Positions 42,869 through 51,596 of a DNA stretch of 64,000 bases are shown here, one piece after another (position 1 is the first letter of the stretch; each line of letters opens with the position of its first letter). The position numbers and the translations under genes were made by a program. The DNA comes from CAMCTV01 sp964420985 (GTDB lineage Bacteria > Bacteroidota > Bacteroidia > Flavobacteriales_D > Sanyastnellaceae): positions 43,108-107,107 of the forward strand of contig CAYQUT010000007.1 in the NCBI GenBank assembly GCA_964420985.1, written 5' to 3'. The notes beneath the pieces were generated by a model, which was given only the letters and a program-made list of their open reading frames with translations, was not told the origin of the DNA and searched no databases.

Positions 42869-44331
42869 TGACCCTCGAGTTTTACTTTTCTCAACTCAGC
42901 CCATTTCAAACGATGCTCTTCAGATCTTTTTTGATCTTTTTTATCAGTATCTGCTGCATAAAATCGAAAAAGCAAGTAATGACCCCGCATTTCATCATGG
43001 TCCAACTTGACTAATTTTTTACCAGCAAGAAACACCAGATCCCAATTTTGCATTCTTTCATTGACCAAACCCAATGTCCACCAGTAGGCGGGGGACTCTT
43101 GAAAATCCTTGGGAATGGATTTCAATACTTCATTGGCCTCCCGCAATAAATCATCACCTGGCGCATAATTGGTGGCGTGATGCAAATACAAGGCATAGGC
43201 TAATTTGAAAAAAGGAAATGACTGGTATCGATTAGCCCACTCTTCAAATTCATTGATGGATGATGAGTTGTATCCATAACCTCGTTGTGCCGATTCGTAG
43301 GCGTATTGAGCTGCCTCCTGGATGTGTCCGGATAACTCGGCCACCATGGCCATTTGAAACCAAACCTCACAATTGTGACTGACCCCTATGGGTTCTCCCT
43401 CCCATCGTTCGTGCTCTACCTGCATCAGCTTCATCTTTCCGCGCGCAAAAGCTTCCTCATCTCTATCCGTGAACCGCGCCAAAAACATCATATAATCCCA
43501 TTCATAGCTGGATGAGTGTCGCATCATCACTTGATAACAAGAATCTGCTTTTTCATATTCTTTGAATTGAATGGCCAAAGCTGCAGCATGTTGATTGGAT
43601 GAAAAATCGTCGGGGTATTTTCGAACCAACTCATACGCCAGAACCTTAGCAGCTTTCCAATCTTCCCTCTCTTTGGCGAGAATCAATTTCTCCGTTTGAA
43701 AAATTTTGGTCTCATTATCATCTCGCGCCATGGATATCGCCAAATCAATCAAAGACTCTGCCTTGGACCACCGTTTACTTCTGCGCATTTGCATGGCTTG
43801 ATTAAAATAATACAATGGGGAAAAAAGCATTTCCTTATGACTCGCTTTCATCCAAAAACCCTCAGATTCCCAGGTTGATTTGGTAAAATGTGTTACACCA
43901 TAAGACTTGGAGATATGGGCCTGATCAGACCAATAAGGGCTCAAGTTCCATTGCCAACTCCCCTCAAAAAACTGAAGACTATCAAATTGAGGAGTCCATC
44001 CAATAGGATTCTCATCAGCCAATTGAATCAAATCAATTCGCATGGTTTTTTGACCCTGATAAAACACCATGGAGTAATTGGGTTGGGTAGTATTAACCTG
44101 CCATGGTGTAAGGCGATGAAATGTTATTCCCTCATCCAGTGAAAGTGGGTTGGAAAGACTAACCCATGTTGGATTTCCATAGTTCTCTACAACAAACATC
44201 CGGGCTGAATCAGCTTTCATTCCTTTGAATTTTAACCCCGCTCCACCTCCCCCACCCGGCTGTGCAAAAAGGGGAGTTGTATAGAAAAACAAAAGGAGAA
44301 TAAAAAGCCTGAAACGCATTATTGTCTTCAA
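42865..44331 (-). CDS. Exported TPR-repeat protein
   Basis: A 488-residue protein with a signal peptide (ending near PLFAQ) and a glycine patch (GGGGGAG). Helical repeats of TPR type follow from about 170 on (FKEYEKADSCYQVMM, SGHIQEAAQYAYESAQRG, YAPGDDLLREANEVLKS). No catalytic motif is visible. The gene starts immediately after the stop of the carboxylase gene (44332), so it is cotranscribed with it, but I know no functional link. Its 3' end overlaps the radical SAM gene by 4 bp. Confidence 0.75.
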   Translation of the reverse strand: MKTIMRFRLFILLLFFYTTPLFAQPGGGGGAGLKFKGMKADSARMFVVENYGNPTWVSLSNPLSLDEGITFHRLTPWQVNTTQPNYSMVFYQGQKTMRIDLIQLADENPIGWTPQFDSLQFFEGSWQWNLSPYWSDQAHISKSYGVTHFTKSTWESEGFWMKASHKEMLFSPLYYFNQAMQMRRSKRWSKAESLIDLAISMARDDNETKIFQTEKLILAKEREDWKAAKVLAYELVRKYPDDFSSNQHAAALAIQFKEYEKADSCYQVMMRHSSSYEWDYMMFLARFTDRDEEAFARGKMKLMQVEHERWEGEPIGVSHNCEVWFQMAMVAELSGHIQEAAQYAYESAQRGYGYNSSSINEFEEWANRYQSFPFFKLAYALYLHHATNYAPGDDLLREANEVLKSIPKDFQESPAYWWTLGLVNERMQNWDLVFLAGKKLVKLDHDEMRGHYLLFRFYAADTDKKDQKRSEEHRLKWAELRKVKLEGH

Positions 44332-45873
44332 TTACAACGGAATATTTCCGTGCTTTTTCTTAATTACAGGCTCCGCCTTGTTCTCCAACATCTCAAAAGC
44401 GCGTATCAATTTCTCACGTGTTTGTTCAGGTAAAATCACCTCATCCACGTATCCTCGTTCAGCCGCGCTATATGGATTGGCAAAAAGCTCCGCGTACTCT
44501 GATTCTTTTTCTTTCCACTTGGCTTCGCTGTCTGCAGCTTCCGCAATTTCCTTTTTGAAAATAATCTCTGCTGCGCCCTTTGCGCCCATCACGGCAATCT
44601 CTGCAGTAGGCCAAGCAAAATTCATATCCGCCCCAATGTGTTTGGAATTCATCACATCATAAGCACCACCGTACGCTTTCCTGGTGATAACCGTTACGCG
44701 AGGAACGGTCGCTTCACTAAACGCATACAATAGTTTGGCGCCATTGGAGATAATTCCATTCCATTCTTGGTCAGTGCCTGGTAAAAATCCAGGAACATCT
44801 TCAAATACCAATAATGGAATATTGAAGGCATCGCAAAAGCGAACAAATCGAGCTGCTTTATTGCTGGATTTGATGTCCAATACCCCGGCCAAATAAGCAG
44901 GCTGGTTGGCAACCACACCGATGCTTCTTCCTGCCAATCGGGCAAAGCCAACAATGATGTTCTCTGCGTAATCTTTGTGTACCTCAACCCACGTTTCGCC
45001 ATCTACAACCTCATTAATGACATCGTGCATGTCATACGGTTGCTGGGCAGATGGAGGAATAATGCCATTTAATTTTTCTCTTTTTTCATTGCCTAAAATG
45101 AAAGGTAAACGGGGTGCATCCTCATCACAGTTAGAGGGCATATAAGACAACAAATGTCTAATGTTTTGCAAACAGATAACGTCGTTTTCTGCGGTAAAAT
45201 GAGTAACACCGCTCTTGGTACTGTGTGTACTTGCACCGCCCAATGCCTCACTTGTAACCTCCTCGTGCGTCACTGTTTTTACAACGTTAGGACCCGTAAC
45301 AAACATGTACGAGCTGTTTTCTACCATCATAATAAAATCGGTCAAGGCAGGACTGTATACTGCTCCTCCAGCGCAAGGACCCATAATGGCACTGATTTGT
45401 GGAATAACCCCACTGGCTTGAACATTGCGATAAAAAATATCCGCATATCCACCCAAGGAGACTACACCTTCCTGAATTCTGGCTCCACCACTATCGTTCA
45501 ACCCAATCAACGGGGCTCCATTTTTCATGGCCAAATCCATGATTTTACAAATCTTCTGAGCATGGGCCTCAGCCAATGATCCTCCCATCACAGTAAAATC
45601 TTGAGAGAAAACATACACCAAGCGACCATGAATTTTTCCATATCCAGTGATCACTCCATCTCCCAAATATTTTTCTTGATCCAATCCAAAGTTGGTGCTG
45701 CGGTGTGTCACCAACATGCCAATCTCTTCAAAAGAACCTTCATCCAACAAAACACTGATGCGCTCACGCGCCGTTAATTTGCCTTTTTGATGTTGCGATG
45801 CAATGCGTTTTTCTCCGCCACCCAACTGTGCTTTCGCTTGAAGATCTTGTAACCTTTTTACCTGCTCGTTCAT
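44332..45873 (-). CDS. Acyl-CoA (propionyl/methylmalonyl-type) carboxyltransferase beta subunit
   Basis: A 513-residue carboxyltransferase. It starts MNEQVKRLQDLQAKAQLGGG; LTARERISVLLDEGSF, SGGARIQEGV, ISAIMGPCAGGAVYSPALTD and RKAYGGAYDVMNSKHIGAD are family signatures, with oxyanion-hole glycines. It transfers carboxyl from biotin to acyl-CoA, likely propionyl-CoA. Biotin carboxylase and carrier genes are not adjacent. The frame is open 30 codons upstream, but ATG 45873 follows TATCTTAG-CGAC and fits family length. It is followed immediately by the TPR gene. Confidence 0.93.
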   Translation of the reverse strand: MNEQVKRLQDLQAKAQLGGGEKRIASQHQKGKLTARERISVLLDEGSFEEIGMLVTHRSTNFGLDQEKYLGDGVITGYGKIHGRLVYVFSQDFTVMGGSLAEAHAQKICKIMDLAMKNGAPLIGLNDSGGARIQEGVVSLGGYADIFYRNVQASGVIPQISAIMGPCAGGAVYSPALTDFIMMVENSSYMFVTGPNVVKTVTHEEVTSEALGGASTHSTKSGVTHFTAENDVICLQNIRHLLSYMPSNCDEDAPRLPFILGNEKREKLNGIIPPSAQQPYDMHDVINEVVDGETWVEVHKDYAENIIVGFARLAGRSIGVVANQPAYLAGVLDIKSSNKAARFVRFCDAFNIPLLVFEDVPGFLPGTDQEWNGIISNGAKLLYAFSEATVPRVTVITRKAYGGAYDVMNSKHIGADMNFAWPTAEIAVMGAKGAAEIIFKKEIAEAADSEAKWKEKESEYAELFANPYSAAERGYVDEVILPEQTREKLIRAFEMLENKAEPVIKKKHGNIPL

Positions 45874-45877
45874 GTCG

Positions 45878-45885
45878 CTAAGATA
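45878..45885 (-). promoter_or_regulatory. -7-like element TATCTTAG, leaderless promoter of the carboxylase gene
   Basis: The minus strand reads TATCTTAG-CGAC-ATG, nearly identical to the DUF3098 promoter (TATCTTAG-CGCC-ATG at 60152). One mismatch to consensus. Confidence 0.55.
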
Positions 45886-45911
45886 ATAGGAATGGAGACT
45901 AAAAATGTTGA

Positions 45912-47450
45912 TTACACACCTTCTGTCAAGGACCCCTTTTGCATCGCCATCACCCGATTGCACATGTATTTCACCACGTGCATATCATGAGAAATAAAAA
46001 GGTAGGTCAGTCCCAACTCGTGCTTTAGCGCATTGAGCAAATTCAATACTTGAGCTTGAACAGAAACATCCAAAGCAGCAACGCTTTCATCACAAATGAT
46101 CAATTCAGGCTCTGCTGCCAAAGCCCGCGCAATGACTATTCGCTGCCGTTGCCCACCTGAAAAAGCATGCGGATATTTCTCCAGAGCTTCCTCAGGTTCC
46201 GGCATTCCTACCTTCATTAACCAATTCAACGCTTTTGCTCTTCGTTCTTGATGGTTTTTTCCAATCCCATGAATTTCCATCGGAGCCATGAGCTGATCTC
46301 CTATTTTAATTTTGGGATTCAACGATGAAAAAGGATCCTGAAAAACCATTTGCACCCTTCTTCTTTCTGATTGTTTCATCTTCTGCTGACCAGATAACCA
46401 CGTTTGACCTTGCCATTCTATACAGCCTGAAGTAATGGGCAATAATCCCATAATCATCCTGCTCAAGGTGGATTTTCCGCAACCGCTCTCCCCCACCAAA
46501 CCCAACGTTTCTCCTTTACGAATTATAAACGACGCTTGATCAACAGCCGTGAAATTTCCAAATCGTTTGGTCAAATTCTTCACTTCCAACAAGACCTCAC
46601 CAATGGATGCATCTGGAATTTTATCCAAATTATCCAGATTGTCCAATGTTGGTAAATAATACAATCTATTCTTTCCCTCTGGCTTACAAGCCAACAAAGC
46701 TTGAGTGTAATGATGTTCAGGATGATTGATGACCACATTGGCTTGTCCCTGCTCCATCACAACTCCTTTCTGCATCACAATGATATCATCCGCCACGGAC
46801 TGAACCACCTTCAAGTCATGTGACACGAAAATCATCGCCATTTTGCGTTCCAGTTGGATACTGCGCAGTAAATCCAAAACCGTCTGCTGAACGGAAGGGT
46901 CAAGAGCAGTTGTTGGTTCATCTGCCAATAAAATCTCTGGGTCACACGACAAGGCCATGGCAATCATCACCCGTTGACGTTGGCCTCCGGAAAGCTGATG
47001 CGGATACTTATTGAACGTAACCTCTGGATCTGGTAATCGTACCTCTTTGAACAATGCAATCACGTCCTGGTGGGCTTCCTGCTTTGTTTTCCTCAAATGA
47101 AAAATAATCGCTTCGGCTACCTGCTCTCCAACACGCATGGAAGGGTTAAGCGCACTCATGGGTTCCTGAAAAATCATGGCTACGCGCTTTCCGCGCCATG
47201 TCATCAAAGTAGTGTCTGTTGGGCTTAATTGTTTGTGGTTGCGGTGATCGATAATTTGTCCTGAAGAATAATTGAAACTTTTTGGATTGAGTTGTAATAA
47301 AGTTAAACATGACAGTGTTTTCCCACTGCCCGATTCACCCACAATGGCCAAACACTTGCCCGGATACAAATCAAAAGAGATGCTCTCCACCAAGGTTTTT
47401 CCAGCCACCTCAATGCGCAGTTGATTTACAGACAATATGGGCAATTCCAT
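45912..47450 (-). CDS. Double ABC transporter ATPase (oligopeptide/YejF type)
   Basis: A 512-residue cytoplasmic ATPase with two nucleotide-binding domains. Walker A sites are GESGSGKT (near 40) and GESGCGKS (near 322); signature motifs are LSGGQRQR and FSGGQRQR; Walker B segments are ILLADEPTTALD and LIICDESVAALD. This fused DppD-DppF form, as in YejF, powers dipeptide or oligopeptide importers. No permease or binding-protein gene is adjacent. ATG 47450 was chosen; an upstream TTG is less likely. Confidence 0.9.
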   Translation of the reverse strand: MELPILSVNQLRIEVAGKTLVESISFDLYPGKCLAIVGESGSGKTLSCLTLLQLNPKSFNYSSGQIIDHRNHKQLSPTDTTLMTWRGKRVAMIFQEPMSALNPSMRVGEQVAEAIIFHLRKTKQEAHQDVIALFKEVRLPDPEVTFNKYPHQLSGGQRQRVMIAMALSCDPEILLADEPTTALDPSVQQTVLDLLRSIQLERKMAMIFVSHDLKVVQSVADDIIVMQKGVVMEQGQANVVINHPEHHYTQALLACKPEGKNRLYYLPTLDNLDNLDKIPDASIGEVLLEVKNLTKRFGNFTAVDQASFIIRKGETLGLVGESGCGKSTLSRMIMGLLPITSGCIEWQGQTWLSGQQKMKQSERRRVQMVFQDPFSSLNPKIKIGDQLMAPMEIHGIGKNHQERRAKALNWLMKVGMPEPEEALEKYPHAFSGGQRQRIVIARALAAEPELIICDESVAALDVSVQAQVLNLLNALKHELGLTYLFISHDMHVVKYMCNRVMAMQKGSLTEGV

Positions 47451-47641
47451 GAAGGCTAATTTGGTCAATAACCATTATCGCGAACGAAAAATCTACTTTT
47501 TTTTCATTCTCTTGGGTGTGAATAACCCTAAACCCATTTTTTTCTCAATTCTTTTCTACTCCAAAAGGAGTATTTCAACTGCTCCGTTATCAACATTGAG
47601 TTAAAGCTCTTGATTTATTCCTAGTTTTAAAATAAAAAATC

Positions 47642-48121
47642 ATGAAAACAAAACTTTCTACTATTTCATTTATACTTATCACTTTGGGCTTAGTTTTTAG
47701 AGTGCTTCATTGGCCTGGGGCCTTTTTTCTTTTTTCAATAAGCGCAATCTTCACGATCCTGTTCACCTCGTTTGAATTTATGAATACCGAGAGCAATGCG
47801 AAAAATAGAAACATTCAGATTTTAACAGCAGTAATGGTAATCCTCTGCTCTACAGGAATAATCTTTAAAATCTATGCTTGGCCTGGTTCAAATTTTATGA
47901 TAGTCATGGGTCTCGCACTGGCATTCGTAGTTTGTGTTTTGATGCGATTTTTCAACCCTTCAGAATATCGTCTTTCACGAAATTTAATTTCAGGTATCTT
48001 TTTCATTCTAATTATGCTCCTATCATTCTTTCCAAAACATTCCATAAGGCCCTCGATTGAAGAATTGAAAAAAGAAATTGAGTTGATTCAGCAAAACACC
48101 CCCAATGAGCCTGCTCATTAA
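47642..48121 (+). CDS. Four-helix membrane protein with GldL-like WPG motifs
   Basis: A 159-residue protein with four membrane helices. The motif FRVLHWPGAFFLF and a second version FKIYAWPGSNFM occur at the ends of helices 1 and 3. GldL, a T9SS motor protein, has a similar HWPGA motif at the end of its first helix. The last ~30 residues are charged (EELKKEIELIQ). It is not GldL itself (about 220 residues with a cytoplasmic coil), and gldM is not adjacent. A motor or secretion role is conjecture from the motif. A strong terminator follows. Confidence 0.62.
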   Translation: MKTKLSTISFILITLGLVFRVLHWPGAFFLFSISAIFTILFTSFEFMNTESNAKNRNIQILTAVMVILCSTGIIFKIYAWPGSNFMIVMGLALAFVVCVLMRFFNPSEYRLSRNLISGIFFILIMLLSFFPKHSIRPSIEELKKEIELIQQNTPNEPAH

Positions 48122-48137
48122 GTGGGTATATCTTCCA

Positions 48138-48165
48138 AAAAAAAGGGGCTAATGCCCCTTTTTTT
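48138..48165. terminator. Bidirectional terminator after the GldL-like gene
   Basis: A 12-bp stem AAAAAAAGGGGC / GCCCCTTTTTTT with loop TAAT, in the convergent gap to the carbonic anhydrase gene. Confidence 0.88.
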
Positions 48166-48676
48166 ATTTGAACCAACTGGAATACATCACGTAGTTGTTC
48201 GCAATCCGTTGAACCTCTCCTTCAAATAGTTCAGGAGATAAATCCTTGACTTTTTTGGCCGGTATTCCTGCATAGACCGATCCTGATAAAACATGTGTCC
48301 CCTCCAGCAAAACCGCTCCGGCTGCAATAATACAGTTTTCTTCAATGACACAATGGTCCATGACAATGGCTCCCATTCCTATCAATACATTGTCCTTGAT
48401 GGTACATCCATGCACCATTGCGCGATGTCCGATACTCACATTGTTACCTATGATGGTTGCTGCCTTTTGATACGTACAATGAATGATGGCTCCATCTTGA
48501 ACATTGACTTTGTTTCCCAAAACAATGCTATTCACATCTCCTCGAATGACAGCTTGAAACCAAACACTACATTGATTTCCCATCACTACATCGCCCACAA
48601 TGGTGGCATTTTCCGCAATAAAAACATCATCACCCCATTGCGGTGATTTGTCAAGAACAGGCAAAATCAATGGCAT
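48164..48676 (-). CDS. Gamma-class carbonic anhydrase-like hexapeptide-repeat protein
   Basis: A 170-residue left-handed beta-helix protein. Hexapeptide repeats run through most of it (ENATIVGDVVMGNQCSVWFQ, VIRGDVNSIVLGNKVNVQDG). The zinc-type histidines fall in IIHCTYQ and IGHRAMVHGC, as in the CaiE/PaaY/YrdA gamma-CA group. Carbonic anhydrase activity is plausible but unproven in this subgroup. The start is 1 bp after the stop of the MauE-thioredoxin gene, so the two are one operon. Confidence 0.88.
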   Translation of the reverse strand: MPLILPVLDKSPQWGDDVFIAENATIVGDVVMGNQCSVWFQAVIRGDVNSIVLGNKVNVQDGAIIHCTYQKAATIIGNNVSIGHRAMVHGCTIKDNVLIGMGAIVMDHCVIEENCIIAAGAVLLEGTHVLSGSVYAGIPAKKVKDLSPELFEGEVQRIANNYVMYSSWFK

Positions 48677-48677
48677 A

Positions 48678-49736
48678 TTATTTTCCAGGTTTAGCAATTG
48701 CAGCCTTCAACTCTTTAGCATTGAATGCCTTTTCATTGATGCCCAAAAAAGTCTTGCGCACATTTCCATTCCACAAATAATACACGCCCGGCGTTTCACC
48801 TTCTGGTCCCATGGTGGTCCAAAATGTTGGAATATCCAAAATGCGGTAGGGGAAGTTTCTTCCGGCTTGCTTGATAAAATCAGGAATCTTCTCAGGCTCC
48901 TCATCCATGAAGAAAATATAGATCGGTGGGAAATCTTTTTCCTTGGACATCTTGGCCAATTCCTTTGCTGTTTCCTGACAATGGTCACAACCCGGAGCAA
49001 AGAAACAAACAATGGCTTTTCCTTGATCGATATTGGCTTTCTTTCCATTGAAAATGGCCAACTTAGAAAATGAGGAAGCAACAGCAGCAGGTCCCGGATC
49101 TACTGGCACCGTTTCTGCCTGCTCCGCACCCATTCCTTTTTTTGTTGTTGTGTCTATTGCCGCTACAAGCGTATTTTCTTGAGAAGTGGACGTTTCCTCG
49201 ATTATAGGAGCTTCCGTGGTTTCTTCTGCCGCGCAAGGGCAAAAAGGAAAGAATGAAAAAACCAACAAAGAAGACAATGACCAAATCAACAACAACAGAC
49301 TAAAACGATGCTTTATTTCTTTTTCTGTTGTTATTTTATACAACCAAATCAAAATACCGATGGTGGCAACATTTTTCAAAAACGCTTCCAACGGGGTCAT
49401 GGGTATCAATTGTCCGAAACATCCACAATTGCCATTCATTGCTCCGTGCTTCACCATTTCAATGGATAGATGAATACAAAAAACCACCAAAAGCAAAATG
49501 GTAGAAGGAATAACAATTCTCTTCAAATAATGCGGCTGAAGAATAGCGATTCCAATGGCCAATTCCACGCCCAATAATAGTCGTGCAAAGTAAGGAGCAC
49601 TGCACCAAGAAGCAATACCCAAATCAACCAATTGTTTTTCAAACGCCCAAATGGGAAACATTTTTGCCAAAGCAGACACGATAAAAAGCGCAAACACGAT
49701 AATGCGCAAGGTCCATTGCATAGAAGTACTTTTCAT
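48678..49736 (-). CDS. MauE/DoxX-like membrane protein fused to a thioredoxin-like domain
   Basis: A 352-residue protein. The N-terminal half has four or five membrane helices of DoxX/MauE type, with a GNCGCFG cysteine pair. A further FCPCA pair lies near 165. A Glu/Thr/Pro-rich linker (about 170-225) leads to a thioredoxin-like domain with FFAPGCDHCQET (CxxC near 250) and DIPTFW with the cis-Pro region. Electrons could pass from the membrane Cys to the periplasmic thioredoxin. It is cotranscribed with the carbonic anhydrase. The partners are not shown by sequence. Confidence 0.83.
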   Translation of the reverse strand: MKSTSMQWTLRIIVFALFIVSALAKMFPIWAFEKQLVDLGIASWCSAPYFARLLLGVELAIGIAILQPHYLKRIVIPSTILLLVVFCIHLSIEMVKHGAMNGNCGCFGQLIPMTPLEAFLKNVATIGILIWLYKITTEKEIKHRFSLLLLIWSLSSLLVFSFFPFCPCAAEETTEAPIIEETSTSQENTLVAAIDTTTKKGMGAEQAETVPVDPGPAAVASSFSKLAIFNGKKANIDQGKAIVCFFAPGCDHCQETAKELAKMSKEKDFPPIYIFFMDEEPEKIPDFIKQAGRNFPYRILDIPTFWTTMGPEGETPGVYYLWNGNVRKTFLGINEKAFNAKELKAAIAKPGK

Positions 49737-49762
49737 TATTTTTTAATTTTTCGTGGTCTTGA

Positions 49763-49770
49763 CAAATCTA
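49763..49770 (-). promoter_or_regulatory. -7 element TAGATTTG of the MauE-thioredoxin operon
   Basis: An exact TAnnTTTG on the minus strand, 26 bases before ATG 49736. Confidence 0.42.
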
Positions 49771-49793
49771 ATGCCTAAGTTAATTTCTCGCGT

Positions 49794-49801
49794 TATATTT
49801 G
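49794..49801 (+). promoter_or_regulatory. -7 element TATATTTG of the membrane glycosyltransferase-like gene
   Basis: An exact TAnnTTTG match 21 bases before ATG 49823. It overlaps a TTG start at 49799, so that longer start is rejected. Confidence 0.48.
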
Positions 49802-49822
49802 ATAGCTTTAGTTCCTAAGAAC

Positions 49823-51259
49823 ATGAAACAGCCTGCAAAGAATTACTCTATACTATTGTCTATTCTCATCATTGCGTTCTCTGTTCTTGTGAAAGTCAGG
49901 GTCTTGGATCATCTCTCCATCTACTCAGATTATGATGAATATTATACCGCTTCAACTTTTAAAGGGTTTTTTGATCCTGCCTACATTCAAGCCTCGCAAG
50001 ACAAAATGGGTTTACTCGAAGAATTACAATTTGCAGGCAAGCACGCCCTAAGGGATTCAGGGAACTCAACGGTTTATAATTTCATTGGCATCGTTCTTAC
50101 AAGAGCACTCGGATTTTCCGAAATAGAAATGCGTTTGATGAGTTTGTTTTTTTATTGTTTTAGCCTTTTCATCGTTGTCAAAATCTTCCAAAAGTTTGAT
50201 ATGGCAGCCTTACAGCAATGGCTGGGTATTTTTATCCTCTGCTTTTATTCATCTTTCTCGCAATTCTCTGTCATCATTAGAACGTATTCTTTTACCTTAT
50301 TTCTTGTTCTATTGTTGATTTACTACCTGTTTGTTCATCGACCAGAAAATGGATTAAAGACCTTTCTACTTACCCTATTGTTGTGCGTTGCTGTTTTCTT
50401 TTCCCATTTTCTCACGGTATTCACTTTGGTTTTAATTTGGAGTTACCTCATCATCACCACACCCTCTAAACTCAGATCATCCGTCTTACAAGGCGTAACC
50501 ATGGCCGGTGTGATTTGTATGGTCATCTGCTTTTTGAATTGGGAATGGATTACACACTTCCTTGACATGAGCCGAGAAATTGGTGATGAAAACGCCATCA
50601 GCGCGCTCAAAAACCGATCTATTCCCTTCACTTGGGAATCCTTTTCCATCAAGTCTTTGGGGTTTTTTAGTAAATATTTTTTCGGAGGCAATGCCTTCCA
50701 TCTCCTTGGAATGGGAATGGTTTTCAATTTCCTATTTTTAGCCATTTGGGTTGTTTTTTCAATCCAAAATAGAAAAAATCACTTTGTTTTATTTTACAAC
50801 TTGGGAGGTCTGATTACTTTACTCTTGGTTGTGAAAAGTCAACATTTTTTGCCCTTTGGTCCAAAATACAATTTGTTTTATCTTGGTTTTGGGATTTTGG
50901 GTTGGGTTCTAATTTTGAAAGATAAAATCACCAAAACAACCCTTTTGGTTTCATCTATTCTGGTAATCAATGGCCTTGGAAATGTCTATGGCAACTGGAA
51001 AGGCCCTTATCCCAAAGAAATTCAAATTGTATTGAATGGATCTTACAAAAAGTTTCAGCCCCAACAATCTGATGAGATAGCAAAAGAAACGATGGTTTTT
51101 GCCTCATCCAACAGTGATACACTCACTTTAAAGAATGAAGAAGAGCTTTGTCTTTTTCAAATGATACATGAGAAAAAAAACTGTGCTTTTGTCATTGACC
51201 CCGGTGCCAATACTCAAATAGAAATCCCTGGATTCCCAAAATATTATGGCCCTTACTAA
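49823..51259 (+). CDS. Polytopic membrane protein, GT39/ArnT-like glycosyltransferase candidate
   Basis: A 478-residue protein with about 11 membrane helices. The first extracytoplasmic loop holds YSDYDEYYTASTF, like the Asp/Glu-bearing loop of GT-C glycosyltransferases (GT39/ArnT). Later helices and a C-terminal soluble part (TLKNEEELCLFQMI) are unremarkable. This would use a polyprenyl-phosphate sugar, but no donor or acceptor can be named. The 3' end overlaps the TM2-domain gene by 14 bp. Confidence 0.62.
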   Translation: MKQPAKNYSILLSILIIAFSVLVKVRVLDHLSIYSDYDEYYTASTFKGFFDPAYIQASQDKMGLLEELQFAGKHALRDSGNSTVYNFIGIVLTRALGFSEIEMRLMSLFFYCFSLFIVVKIFQKFDMAALQQWLGIFILCFYSSFSQFSVIIRTYSFTLFLVLLLIYYLFVHRPENGLKTFLLTLLLCVAVFFSHFLTVFTLVLIWSYLIITTPSKLRSSVLQGVTMAGVICMVICFLNWEWITHFLDMSREIGDENAISALKNRSIPFTWESFSIKSLGFFSKYFFGGNAFHLLGMGMVFNFLFLAIWVVFSIQNRKNHFVLFYNLGGLITLLLVVKSQHFLPFGPKYNLFYLGFGILGWVLILKDKITKTTLLVSSILVINGLGNVYGNWKGPYPKEIQIVLNGSYKKFQPQQSDEIAKETMVFASSNSDTLTLKNEEELCLFQMIHEKKNCAFVIDPGANTQIEIPGFPKYYGPY

Positions 51260-51596
51260 TTGTTTAAAACGCTCCTTGATTATTTGTTTTGCCCTGCTTA
51301 GTTTCGCCGCTCAAGCAGAGAAAGAGCCAATTTTAATTGGAGATATCTTAAAAGTTGGGTTAAAACACCCTGAGAATGCTAGACGGGTTGCTATTTTACT
51401 GAATGTTAGTTTGGGTTATTTTGGTGTTCATCGAATGTACTTGGGCACGGATCCTAAAGTTCCCATTTTTTACACCCTTTCCATGGGTGGTGGTGGATTG
51501 CTTTGGTTAGTGGATTTGGGAATTTTGATTGCTAAAAAAGATATCGAGCCTTACATCAACAACCCAAGAATGTTTATGTGGGCGGGAAAAAATTAG
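51246..51596 (+). CDS. TM2-domain membrane protein
   Basis: A 116-residue protein with a signal-like N-terminal helix and a TM2 domain: VAILLNVSLGYFGVHRMYLG (GxFGxHRFYLG-type) and a second helix GGGLLWLVDLGILI with the W-D pair. TM2 domains are found in many bacteria and animals; the function is unknown. The gene overlaps the glycosyltransferase-like gene by 14 bp and is probably cotranscribed. Its stop overlaps the convergent dinB stop by 4 bp. Confidence 0.8.
   Translation: MALTNCLKRSLIICFALLSFAAQAEKEPILIGDILKVGLKHPENARRVAILLNVSLGYFGVHRMYLGTDPKVPIFYTLSMGGGGLLWLVDLGILIAKKDIEPYINNPRMFMWAGKN

Noticed and set aside
45874..45963. Thirty-codon N-terminal extension of the carboxylase
   Set aside because: It crosses the TATCTTAG box and adds residues not found in the family.
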